NCBI GenBank assembly: GCA_022495995.1
Contig: JAFEMH010000523.1
Span: forward strand, 449,501-513,500
DNA: 64,000 nt
Direction: 5' to 3'
Source of the DNA: Adenophora triphylla var. japonica
Taxonomy: Eukaryota > Streptophyta > Magnoliopsida > Asterales > Campanulaceae
Below the pieces are notes generated by a model, which saw nothing but the letters and a program-made list of their open reading frames with translations, was not told where the DNA came from and did not search any database. Numbering within the stretch: the stretch's first letter is position 1; each line of letters opens with the position of its first letter. Both the position numbers and the translations under genes were made by a program. Shown piece by piece: positions 13,960 through 22,847 of the stretch.

Positions 13960-16900
13960 ATCGGCGGGGTCTCAGTATTTGCCTGTCAACAGTTCCTGCT
14001 GCTTCTTTCGGCAAATCTAACCATTTTGATCCTTGTTCTTCGATCTGAAAAACAAATGAGAAATAAGGTATGTTTTTAATCTTCTCCCATTTTTCTCATT
14101 CAAGCGAATCTAGGTTTTTTTTTTTTTTTTTTTCAAATTTGGAAGAACATTGAAAATCGAATTTCATGATTTTTGGGAGCGAACTCAGTCGCGAATTTGG
14201 GCGTTTTAATTCGGAATCGAATTGCGATTCGATGCGATCGATGGAATTCGGAATTCGACCCCGTTATGGGCGAATTCTGTGACCCTGGTCATACCGAAGG
14301 GAGTAACACTCAAGCCACTCAAATCCAAAGTGAAGCGCGAAGGGGTGGTCAAACTCAAATCCGAGGTCGAGGTCGAGGAGGTCGAACCACGGGAAGGTCG
14401 GACATCATGACCGTGCACTTTTTAAAAGTGCCAATTGAAGGTACCAACCAATACCCCGTTTCTTGCAACCATTGCACTCAAAAATTTGCCTTTACCCATG
14501 GAGGTGGTTTTGGGACATTTAAAAAACACTTGACGTCAAGGCACCCCGACCAAGTTGGAGATGCCCAAGATCAAACACAACTACAAGGATTTACGGGATC
14601 ATCACAAGGTACGTCTTCGCAATTATTTAAATTTGATAATTCAACGTATAGAAGAGAAATGGCAAAATATAATGCTGCTAAAGGATTACCCTTTAATTTT
14701 ACTAATGATAGGTTATGGTCTAATATGGCACAACTTTGTTTAAATCCCGCGGCTAAAGAAATTAATAAAAATACAAGTACTCGTGATACTAAAGCCCAAT
14801 ATCTACAAGGAAAATTAACTTTAATTAATACGTTTAAAGATTTACCCCAAAAATTGTCAATATGTGCCGATATATGGAGTGACCATTGGCAAACTCATAG
14901 CTATATAGGAATTACATGTCATTGGGTTGATAGTAGTTGGAAATTACAAAAACGATTAATTGCATATAAATCTTTTGATACTGTTCATAATGCTCAAAAT
15001 ATTTGTAACAAAATTGCTAAAGTTTTACAAGAATATGGATTAGTTCACAAAATTTTTTCAATTGGATTTGATAATGCTGCTAATAATACTGCTAGTCTAC
15101 CATCACTCATTGATATTTGTCAACCATCCATTGGGGGTAAATTTTTTCATGTTAGGTGCATATGTCATATTTTAAATTTGTGTGTGCAAGATGGTTTATC
15201 AACTTTAAAGGAACATGTAGCCCCAATTAAGAAAGTTCTTGCTTATATAATGAGAAATCATAGTGTAACAAAATTGTGGATTAAATTTTGTAAAATAAAT
15301 AAGATCTCACCTAAAAGATTTTCCCTAGATGTTCCAAACCGATGGAATTCCACTTATAAAATGTTATCCGACTCTTATGATTTTCGTGAACTATTGTGTC
15401 AGTTTATTCAACAAATAGAGTATTCAACTATAATATTGCCTCATCAATGGGATGTTTGTAATAATATAAAGAAAATTTTGAAAGTTTTTAAAGATGCTAC
15501 CGTACAATTATCCGGTTCTTACTATCCCACTTCACCGTTAGTTATAGAGCACGCCGCTAAAATTAGTTATATATTTAGGCATTTTAATGATTGTCCAATA
15601 TTAGGTGAATGTATTAGCAAGATGAGAACAAAATGGCTTAAATATTTTTTGAACATTCCCCCATTGTTTTTAGTAGCTAAACTATTAGATCCTAGGATAA
15701 GAGAAGATGGTTTAGAACAAATACTTGATTATTATTATAAGAATCTATTTTCCACCGGCTTTGATTTGTTTTTAGATAGACCTATCCCAAAGGCAAAAGA
15801 CATTGTAACTGAGACTAAAAATATTGTATATGCACTTTATAGAGAATATTATGATCTTTTTGGTAATATTGTTTATCCTAGTAGTGAAAATGTAGGTGGT
15901 AGTTCTCACGAAGATAGCGATCCCTTTAACTTTATAGATAATTTAATTAGTTCTAGAACTCAAAAACGTCAACGAGGTGGCTCCACTTATATTGAACTTG
16001 AAAATTATTTAACCACTTCTTTTCAGCCTGTAGAAGAATTTGATATTGCAAAGTGGTGGGCACGAAGGGCAAACAACTATCCTATTCTATCATTGATAGC
16101 AAAGGAGATCCTAGCCGCTCCCGCCTCAACCATCGCCGTAGAAGAAGTATTTAGTGTAGGAGGAAATGTCTTGTCCGATTGAAGGTCAAGGTTGTCTCCA
16201 TATAATTTAGATTATCAAATGGTGCTCGGCGATTGGCATAGAGCCGAACTACGACTTTAAGATAAAAGAAGTAGTTCCGAGGAGGAGGAGGAGGCCTTTG
16301 ATGAAGATACATCGGGGAGCGAAGCCGAATGAACTACGCCGCTCTTTAGACTTTAGATTAGGTTAATTATAATTTTATAGATTAGATTTTAGATTAGGTT
16401 TATTTTTATTTAATTGTAATAGTTAGGTTGAGGTAAAGGCTCCTAAATGTCCCCCCTTATTTATAAAAGGATAAGGTTGGTTGTTCCCCTCATTTGTAAT
16501 TTTATTTTAATTAATAAAATTTAAGGGTACCGTCCCTTTTTCTTTTATATACTTTCGTTTATTTTTAAAAAAAAAGAAGTTTTTATATGACTTTTTGCAA
16601 AAAATTAACTTTTTTATAAAACTTAACAGAAATTGTTAAAAATTTAACTCTTTTTTTTTTTGGAAAATTTGTACACATGGGCGACCGCCCATATCATTCG
16701 GCTCTCTTGGGCGGCCGCCCAAACCAAGTAATCTTTTTTTTTTAAAGACTGGACACTTGGGCGACCGCCCACATCATTCGGCCCATCTTGGGCGGCCGCC
16801 CAAACCAATTTTTTTTTTTTGAAATTGCCGGTTTAAAACCGGAACCGTACGGCCGGTTCGAACCGGGAACCGGAACCGTGACTAAACCGGGCCGATTTCG

Positions 16901-19900
16901 GTTCAATGCTTGGCTGAACCGTGAACCGCCGGTTCGGAACCGGCGGTTTGAACCGGATGGTCACCTCTAGGTCTTGTCGGACATTTTGGGAGAGACAAAA
17001 CGTTGGCGTTAGTTGTTGATCGGTTTTTTTTGCCAAGGTTAGAGCGTAATGTTGCTAGATTTGTGGAGAAGTGTCGTGTGTGCCATGTCGCTAAGACTCG
17101 CAAAACTAATGCGGGCCTTTATACACCGTTGCCAGTCCCAATTGCACCTTGGGAGGATGTCAGTTTGGATTTCGTTTTGGGGTTGCCTCGGACTCAACGA
17201 CAGAAGGATTCTATCCTGGTTGTGGTGGATCGCTTTTCTAAAATGGCGCACTTTGTTCCTTGTAGTAAAAATTTTGATGCGTCGCAAGTAGCTGATTTGT
17301 ATTTTAAAGAGATAGTGAAATTACATGGGGTTCCCAAGTCTCTCACTTCTGATCGGGATGTGAAGTTTATTAGTCATTTTTGGCACACTTTGTGGAGAAA
17401 GATGGGTTCGCGGTTGCAGTTTAGCAGTTCTTATCACCCACAGACGGATGGGCAAACTGAAATTGCGAATCGGAGTTTGGGTAATTTGTTGCGTAGTTTG
17501 GTGGGTGACAAACCACGTCAATGGGATTTGATTCTTGCACAAGCCGAGTTCGCCTGTAATCAATCACAGAACCGTACGACGGGTAAAAGTCCATTCCAAG
17601 TTGTCTATGGACGTAACCCTTTTAGTCCGTTGGATATGATAGCTCTTCCGGTTACTGGTCAGTATAGTGCGGATGCAGATGAGCGTGCCACGCAAATTAA
17701 GGAGCTCCATGACCAGGCTCGTCAGCGTATTCTCAAACAGAATGACAAGTACAAGCAGAGGGCAGATAAGCATCGCCGGACGATTGTTTTTCAGCCAGGT
17801 GATTTAGTTTGGATTCACTTGCGTAAGGAGCGGTTTCCTTCAGGACGATTCGGTAAGCTTCAACCTCGTGCGGATGGGCCATTTCAGGTTTTGGAGAGGA
17901 TTAATGACAATGCATACAAGATTGATTTACCGGATCATTATAATGTCTCCCCGACGTTTAATGTGTCGGATTTAACTGCTTATCGTGGGGATGTGTGTGA
18001 ACAGATTGACTCGTGGTCAAGTCTCTTCAAAGGAGGGGAGGATGATGTCAGGATTATCAACAATGGGAATGCTGAAGATTCATCGGTCCAGGCTCACAGG
18101 GACGAAGATTCATCAGTCCAGGCTCACAGGGACGACTCGTCCCCAACCAAGGCAATTCGTCCTCTAGGAAGGGACGACTAGATCAGAAGAGGTGTCCTTA
18201 GGGACGACTCGTCCCGTCATGGACGACTCGTCCCCTGTCGGAGGCAGATTTCTCAAAAACGATTTTTATTCTATTTTCTGATTTTGCTTTGATTTTATAC
18301 AAACTTAAGTAGGGTTATTATTGGTATTTGGTCCAGAAATTATGTCTTAGGTTTCTCTTTAGTATTTAAAGTGTTTTAGGGTTTCATTATTGGGCAGACT
18401 TATTGATTATTGAATTAGAGAAAAGCTTTGGCTTCAATATTGTTCTTGTTCTTGTGCGTTCGGTCTAAATCTTTAGCCTCAAGTCATCAAAATTAGAGAT
18501 TAACAAGCTTCAAACCTGGTGCCTCAAAAGTGGAACTGCCAAGAGACCATCTGGTAGGGACACTTCTGATTTGGGCTGAGAAAGATCCTGCACCAATAAC
18601 ATAGGTCTCATTAAAAAACTAAATGGAGAAAAAAAGATCACAGTGTCTGATTTAGCAAAAACATGTTACCTACAACATGAGTGCAATCATAAAATGTCAC
18701 TGGTACTAAAACAAAGTCCTGAGAGAATGACAAGTACCGACCGACATTTATACCTTCAGTATGATTCATGGAGCAATCTATGAAAGAAAAGGGTGATGAG
18801 AGATAGTATACATGGCCAATATTTTAGTTTCACAAAATTAGCACATTAACTAGAAATCATTAAAACTTGAGTTTGCTTGTGACCTTCAAACAAAAAAAAA
18901 AAAGAGCATAAGCGTTAATTTAATTTCATTTTGAACTAATATGTTTCTCAACTATCTTGTGATCATAACATTTTGAAGATGCATTTCTCGACAATGCATT
19001 ACCAGCAACTCATACCTCTCTCTTATCAATCACTAGATCATTAAGATTGGACGGATATAATCAACCAAAGATATAAATAACAATCAGTAGACCAAATGAA
19101 AATTCACATTGTGATAAAGTTTCAATTCTGCCGGGTTCACTGTGATGCAGAGGCATATTTCACAACTCTGATGTCAAGGCATATTTCAAAAGCCAGCATA
19201 TAAACTACTTTTCAAAACAAACAAAAAAAGATGCATATGCAACATTCTTCCAGATAAAGAAAGAAAAGTTTCAGCTCCAAACTTGACATATCGGTAAGTG
19301 TAGGCATACCATTGCAACAGACAGTAACAGTAGCCCGACAGTCAGTAAGCAAGAAAGATCCAAACTACTCAACTCACCTGAAGTGCAGCTCTGAAAATTA
19401 ATCGCTCATCATCAGTCTTTAGCCTCACACCACCTAATCCCATGGAATTTGTGGAGGTACTGACAGAAGACCGTTGTGCAATGACAAGGGATTTCCCATC
19501 CACTGGAAGCTGATTTTTGCGTGCAGGTTCACTAAACTCTTCAAGAATACATACATCAGAGTCATCATCAAGATAGGATTTGTGACTTGACGCATTATAC
19601 TCAACCGCTTGGTAGCTATTTTTTGAGGGAGGAGAACAAGTAACCTTAGATACAGCTAATTTAACTTCTCTTTCTTCTTTTACAGATAATAACTGCCGCT
19701 GTCGCTGCCGCTTGATTAAAGCATCAGCAAGTGGAGAATTATTTGAACCCCTGTTAGTGGAAACGAAATTGTTCTTTTCATCCTTTACCACTACATGGTC
19801 CATGCTTGAAATAGAAATCTTAGTATCAGAAGGTGTCTCCGACAAGCCAGTTCCAGCGTACAGCTGCTTGGTGGCACCAAAAAGATTTTTACAATCCACA

Positions 19901-22128
19901 TCATCGACAAGGTTAAAAGGCTGACTTCTTGTGCCCAGTAATGCAGCAGATGTACCAGGTTTTTCATCCTTTACACAACCCACTTTCTTTTTGCTTAATA
20001 TATTTGATGGTGCGCAAGGCAAAGAATGTGTTGATGGCTCATAATTAGTATGTTCACGACCAGGATTATCAAGAGAGTATCCATTGCATCGTGAATAAGG
20101 ACTACTACGGTTCCCATTGAAATAGCCCCTGACATCAGATTTTCCGTTCACAAGAGCTTCTGAAGATACTTCACCTGGTCTTTGCAGCTGAGCCTCAAAA
20201 ATCATTGGACTAGATGACGATCCACTCTGCATTTGGACGTCCTCTGTTTCAGCCTTCATGTTGAAAATCATTTCATCGTTGTTTGAAAGAGGTTGACGAC
20301 CTAACTTTCCAGAAACATATTGATTCCGGGGAGTAAAATAGTGTCCCCTGCCATTCACAATATCCTGCATAGTATATTGATTGCTTGTTTCACTTAAAAA
20401 GTCAGGAATTTCACCAAGATCCGTGGGAAAGGTTTCCCCTGTGTCGTTTACTCCAGAAAAGCCAAGACTATATTCATTTGGGTTGTAATTGTTTCCACGA
20501 GTAATACCAGATTTATCCAACACTTGATGATTAAGACCTCCATTGGCAAAACTAAATGTGGCATTGCTCTTGGCCATATCAAATTGAGTTTCTGGGCTGT
20601 CATGTTTGCTATAAGTCGAACCGTCTCTGGAAAATCCATTTGTATCTGTACATAAATTACCATAGTCTGGAAATGGCATAGCCCAGTCAGTGAGGCTCCC
20701 ACTGCTGCTATGCACGGGAGAGCCAGTGTGCTGTGAAGGCTCTAACTTTGCACAGCCATCCATAACCGAGTTCCCGGCAGACTCAAGTGATCCATCTGAA
20801 CCCACTATCCTATAATCAAAACCTTCTGAGTGGCGTGAAGGGGAAAATGTAAGAGACCCTGGTAAATCAAGCCTAAGTGAAGGTGTTTCCAACTCTTGCA
20901 ACCCTGAATGAAAATTAAAATTTGAAGATTAAGAACCATAGGTACAACCCAGAATCCATTATCTTAAAACCAGGTATCATAGTCCACTTCAACGACAAGA
21001 AGAAGCATGCTGCTTAGAAAAAGAAAAGTTACACAGAAAAAAAGTGTTCATAAACACAAATATTTAAAGCTAACACACCTTCGCGAGCATGAATCAATGA
21101 AGTATCTTCTAGCCCATTCTGCAGAATAGAATCACAGAGTAAGTATTCATGAAGACAACACTCAGCGGTGGAAAGGACTTAATGGTGGTAACTAAGAAAA
21201 CCAACAAAATAAAATAATTCATTCTCATAGCGGAGGAGGGGCAGGGACCCATTCACCATTGCATCACATATTAGAACAAAGTGAAATGGACAGGGGTACA
21301 TCCAAAACAAATTAGCAAAAGGTGTATAAGCATATCATCATAGGGAAGCTGGCTATTCAATATTCAGATCACTATGAACCTTTTTCATACACTTCTCGAG
21401 CATCATTAATTACATGTTACTCCCATTCCTAGTTGAAGAGTTTCTCACTATCACTTTCAGAGTTTTCCTATTCAGAAGTACAAAAGTTACAGAGGTTTAG
21501 CTTACCCTTGACTGTAAAGTAACTTTTTACCCTACCTGAAATTTGTTATGATCACACTCAAAGACAATCACAGCTTACGAAAACGACTCCCTCACAAACA
21601 TGCAATCTTTTGGCCAAACTGAGGGAGCATAACATTCATGATTTCCAGCTGTACTGTACTAATTTCAAGCAAATCAGACCCATTGGTGAGTTATCTTCCA
21701 TGTACACAATACTTAAAACACAGAACAAATTTTAATGCCCTAGTGTTTTCCACAACCTAAATTCAGTACAAATCATGAGGAAAAAAAACTGTTAATTCAA
21801 AATCATGGCTTTACAAGTTCTAATCACACAGAAAAAAAAAGTTCCCTTTAGTTCTCCAAATAAATCGAAATTCTAACACACAATACACAATCAAAAAATC
21901 CCTTCAAGGCAGAGTAAAAACCCTTTAACAAACTCAACAACATCGGATCGCAACAATCACTAAACAAATTGAACAACTAAAACCCACCTGAGAACCATCT
22001 GGACTATCATCAATAATACTCCAAAGTAAATCAATATCCATGCTAAGCCCATCATCCTCACCACCACCGCCAGATAAATCCTCAAATTGCCACATATTAG
22101 GGTTCCCGTTTGCGTTTGCCATCAACAT
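670..22128 (-). CDS. CHR28: SNF2/RING helicase-like chromatin remodeler, CHR27/CHR28 type (11 exons)
   Basis: Exons in coding order: 22128-21988, 21118-21079, 20903-19378, 18587-18516, 8272-8195, 8078-7190, 6475-6345, 3079-2858, 2692-2096, 2000-1791, 774-670. They total 4,011 nt (1,336 aa plus stop) with consistent phases and GT..AG borders. Order of parts: serine-rich N-terminus (about 1-569); SNF2 ATPase lobe 1 with GLGKT (about 620) and motif II DEAQ in place of DEAH; motif SGTPIQN; a RING finger (CSLC...CEHVFCNQC...CPSVNC, about 1029-1075); helicase lobe 2 with [17 protein letters not shown] and DRAHRIGQ. The C-terminus DDLKYLFMA is typical of the family. Family knowledge: Rad5/Uls1-like nuclear ATPase; Arabidopsis CHR27/CHR28 (FRG1/FRG2) act with SUVR2 in RNA-directed DNA methylation. 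The start is inferred: ATG at 22128, with another in-frame ATG at 22122. It is longer than the roughly 980-aa Arabidopsis protein as I recall it. The paralogue CHR27 is the alternative name. Confidence 0.93.
956..1253. mobile_element. Stowaway-like MITE (298 bp) nested in the outer MITE
   Basis: Inverted ends CTCCCTCCGTCCCA...TGGGACGGAGGGAG are flanked by TA at 954-955 and 1254-1255. Internal purine-rich stretches (GGAGAGAGAATGAGTGGAGG) recur in the related elements at 29825 and 38917. Confidence 0.85.
1349..1606. mobile_element. Stowaway-like MITE (258 bp) nested in the outer MITE
   Basis: The left end is CTCCCTCTGTCCCTAAATGA and the right end reads CTCCCTCTCTAAATAAATG in reverse complement. 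TA occurs at 1347-1348 and 1607-1608. The ends are more diverged than in the 956 copy. Confidence 0.7.
4163..5306 (-). mobile_element. 5'-truncated LINE (RTE-like) with 16-bp TSD in CHR28 intron 7
   Basis: Perfect 16-bp direct repeats CCCTTTATATATGGTA flank it at 4147-4162 and 5307-5322. On the minus strand it encodes fragments of a reverse transcriptase C-terminal half, including [12 protein letters not shown] (YADD-box equivalent FADD) and [16 protein letters not shown], and ends in [12 protein letters not shown]. The 3' tail is (TTG)n, read as (CAA)n on the plus strand. Frameshifts and stops make it dead. The tail and ORF resemble plant RTE-clade LINEs; clade assignment is from memory of the family. 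Confidence 0.88.
4949..5152 (-). pseudogene. LINE reverse-transcriptase fragment (FADD box)
   Basis: A 67-residue open stretch within the LINE contains [11 protein letters not shown], the catalytic aspartate pair of the reverse transcriptase, followed by the conserved [20 protein letters not shown] block. It is homologous to the stretch near 28560-28700 in the second LINE. It is a remnant, not a gene. Confidence 0.85.
5331..5618. mobile_element. Stowaway-like MITE (288 bp)
   Basis: Long inverted ends CTCCCTCCGTCCCACGTTAG...CTAACGTGGGACGGAGGGAG are flanked by TA at 5329-5330 and 5619-5620. It lies 8 bp beyond the LINE's right TSD, inside CHR28 intron 7. It belongs to a TCCCACGT subgroup with the copies at 39150 and 56493. 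Confidence 0.9.
5842..5890. mobile_element. Possible one-ended MITE remnant
   Basis: A single TA-preceded terminus reading CTCCCTCCATCCCACTATAG. No matching inverted end was found in the following kilobase, so only one end can be supported. Confidence 0.35.
8548..8970 (+). repeat. 5' LTR of the Ty3 element
   Basis: 423 bp, TGATG...CATCA. It is shorter than the 3' LTR (447 bp), mainly because of missing GACGACTCGTCCC-type units. Confidence 0.93.
8973..8984 (+). other. Primer-binding site (initiator tRNA-Met type) of the Ty3 element
   Basis: TGGTATCAG begins 2 bp after the 5' LTR. It matches the first nine bases of the usual TGGTATCAGAGC complement of initiator tRNA-Met; the last bases (TTT) do not match. 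Confidence 0.75.
8998..10200 (+). pseudogene. gag: Ty3 gag (capsid and zinc knuckle), frameshifted
   Basis: The ATG at 8998 gives MAERERGGR and then goes out of frame. The real N-terminal frame ([19 protein letters not shown]...[11 protein letters not shown]) is at 9096-9353. From about 9340 the frame returns to that of the 8998 ORF, with the retrotransposon Gag domain ([10 protein letters not shown]...[11 protein letters not shown]...[14 protein letters not shown]). At about 9980 the zinc knuckle reads [14 protein letters not shown], where the first cysteine of CX2CX4HX4C is now tyrosine. At least two frameshifts and this lost ligand make Gag defective. Family role: capsid protein that packages the element RNA. 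Confidence 0.88.
10200..12280 (+). pseudogene. pol: Ty3 pol 5' part: protease, reverse transcriptase, RNase H
   Basis: The protease site reads [12 protein letters not shown] (about 10230). RT starts near 10840 ([23 protein letters not shown]). A frameshift near 10980 moves it to the next frame, with [38 protein letters not shown] and [10 protein letters not shown] second frameshift near 11250 precedes the catalytic YFDD (around 11281). RT/RNase H continues at 11292-12280 with [11 protein letters not shown] and the RNase H stretch [12 protein letters not shown]...[18 protein letters not shown]. The frame then enters the integrase H2C2 lead-in and is cut by the hAT. Not functional as one ORF. 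Confidence 0.9.
13076..14287. mobile_element. Non-autonomous hAT-like element carrying a gene 5' fragment, nested in hAT copy 1
   Basis: Exact 8-bp duplications GTCATACC lie at 13068-13075 and 14288-14295. The ends are CAGCGTCACATAATTCG and, in reverse complement, CAGGGTCACAGAATTCG. Subterminal regions are rich in GAATTCG/CGATTCG units. hAT copy 2 has the uninterrupted site, which proves an insertion. The interior is AT-rich, then has a (CT)n tract (13904-13955), a leader-like stretch and ATGAGAAATAAG|GTATG (about 14056), which looks like a first exon with a splice donor. No transposase is present. Confidence 0.88.
13904..13955 (+). repeat. (CT)n microsatellite
   Basis: A pure CT run of about 52 bp inside the nested hAT-like element. 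It resembles the pyrimidine-rich 5' leaders of plant genes. Confidence 0.95.
16978..18181 (+). pseudogene. pol: Ty3 pol 3' part: integrase
   Basis: This resumes directly after the hAT target duplication. It contains the second half of the zinc site (CRVCHVAK), then the rve core with [29 protein letters not shown] and [17 protein letters not shown] (D,D,E region). It ends with the [14 protein letters not shown] and FNVSDLTAY modules typical of Ty3 integrase C-termini. The frame runs through the polypurine tract into the 3' LTR and stops at 18179-18181. No chromodomain was seen. It is separated from the RT/RNase H part by 4.7 kb of hAT DNA. Confidence 0.9.
18029..18042 (+). other. Polypurine tract of the Ty3 element
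   Basis: The purine run AAAGGAGGGGAGGA ends directly at the TGATG start of the 3' LTR. Confidence 0.85.
18043..18489 (+). repeat. 3' LTR of the Ty3 element
   Basis: 447 bp, TGATG...CATCA, followed by the TSD AAATT. It contains the palindrome GGGACGACTCGTCCC (18129-18143) and further copies around 18198-18235. Confidence 0.93.
18516..22128 (-). CDS. CHR28: CHR28 5' exons 1-4 (N-terminal region up to the helicase)
   Basis: Exon 1 (22128-21988) encodes an acidic start with [18 protein letters not shown]. Exon 2 (21118-21079) is only 40 nt and changes the phase. Exon 3 (20903-19378, 1,526 nt) is a low-complexity, Ser/Asn/Gly-rich region without a recognisable fold; it includes VCILEEF followed by basic patches. 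Exon 4 (18587-18516) encodes 24 residues ending in PLLRHQ, the standard run-in to helicase motif I. The next coding residues ([11 protein letters not shown]) lie 10.2 kb away, beyond the transposon stack in intron 4. Introns 1-3 hold no transposon I can identify. Confidence 0.9.
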
Positions 22129-22671
22129 AGCAACCAAATCACAAACCCTAATCTCACTTTGACTTCTCCTCCGGTTCTTAAACAATTGGAAAGGTAAAGG
22201 GGCAAATTCGTTGAACAATTCAGCCCTACGGGAGGTCAGCGCAGAAAAAAATCCAAATCTATACCTACGTATGAACAACCTGTCTAATGGGATCTAATCA
22301 AGGAGAAAGGGAGAGGGGTTTCGTTGAATTTACGAGGAGGTTTCCGTCAGCGAAAGGCGGACTTTTGTTGGTGGAGTGGCCGGTGACGTGAAGGGGAAGG
22401 GTTAATGGGTTTTCCTTTTTATGATTTAAAAATGAATTTATGGATAGAGATTTGGTAATTTTGTTTGTCCTTATGATATCAGGATTTTGATTGACTAATG
22501 GTAAGGTAAGGGTAAGCAATTTTTCCTGTTTTTGAGTGTAATTTGGGCAAAGGGTCCACTACACGCATAAATTCTGTTTTGGTCACTGTTCTACTAGTAG
22601 TAGTAGGTTATTCATATTTGGTCGCTTCATAAATAAAGGAAAAGCTATGCTGTTTTTTTGTTTTCTCCGTA
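22129..22671 (-). promoter_or_regulatory. CHR28 5' leader and presumptive promoter
   Basis: About 540 bp lie between the CHR28 start codon and the first MITE end. An in-frame open stretch continues upstream of the ATG to 22278, so a longer N-terminus cannot be excluded. No convincing TATA box was identified. The only proximal promoter space left is this short segment, because hAT copy 2 begins at 22848. Confidence 0.45.
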
Positions 22672-22847
22672 CTCCCTCCGTCCCACAAAATTTTATTCAC
22701 TTTGTCATTTGGGATGTCCCACTTAAAAGTCATACTTTTCTTAAAAAAAACTTTTTAATACTGTACTTCTTTATTTATGAGATACACTTGTCATACTCAG
22801 AACAACTATTCAATTACTATTCTCTACCACACTTTCTCTCTCATACC

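Larger units (their letters stand above)
12891..16332 (+). pseudogene. hAT transposase, copy 1 (interrupted, with stop codons)
   Basis: The family start is ATG at 12891 ([13 protein letters not shown]). The first coding part is damaged by a C-run near 12957 and then split by a 1.2-kb insertion (13076-14287). From 14296 a long open frame contains the BED zinc finger (CNHCTQKF...FKKHLTSRH), the hAT core ([22 protein letters not shown]) and the C-terminal hAT dimerisation region ([26 protein letters not shown]). A TGA at 16180-16182 replaces an arginine codon that is CGA in copy 2. A TAA follows near 16258 where copy 2 has CAA. The ancestral frame then ran to TGA at 16330-16332 with an acidic tail. 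Family role: cut-and-paste transposase. Confidence 0.92.
12281..16969 (+). mobile_element. hAT transposon, copy 1, inside the Ty3 integrase region
   Basis: TIRs read TAGAGATGCCCAACCGG (left) and TAGAGGTGACCATCCGG (right, reverse complement). The 8-bp target duplication is GGTCTTGC / GGTCTTGT (12273-12280, 16970-16977), with one mismatch. Subterminal regions are dense in ACCGGTTC-like units. Near 16675-16805 two hairpin units of the type GGGCGACCGCCC...TTGGGCGGCCGCCCAA occur. It encodes a hAT transposase. Subtracting the nested element leaves about 3.47 kb, matching copy 2 (3,496 bp). Confidence 0.95.
8548..18489 (+). mobile_element. Ty3-type LTR retrotransposon inserted in CHR28 intron 4, carrying nested hAT elements
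   Basis: LTRs at 8548-8970 and 18043-18489 start TGATG and end CATCA. The target duplication AAATT is exact (8543-8547 and 18490-18494). It has a primer-binding site, gag, protease, RT, RNase H and integrase in Ty3 order, and a polypurine tract. The orientation is opposite to CHR28. The pol region is cut at 12280 by a 4.7-kb hAT; without it the element is about 5.2 kb. Gag and pol carry frameshifts, so it is not autonomous now. The LTRs differ by indels of the palindromic GACGACTCGTCCC units. No chromodomain was recognised, so the clade is left open. Confidence 0.95.

Noticed and set aside
18481..18494. A longer target duplication for the Ty3 element (TCAAAATT)
   Set aside because: The left flank reads TCAAATT and the right ATCA|AAATT. 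Once the CATCA LTR end is assigned, only AAATT is shared.
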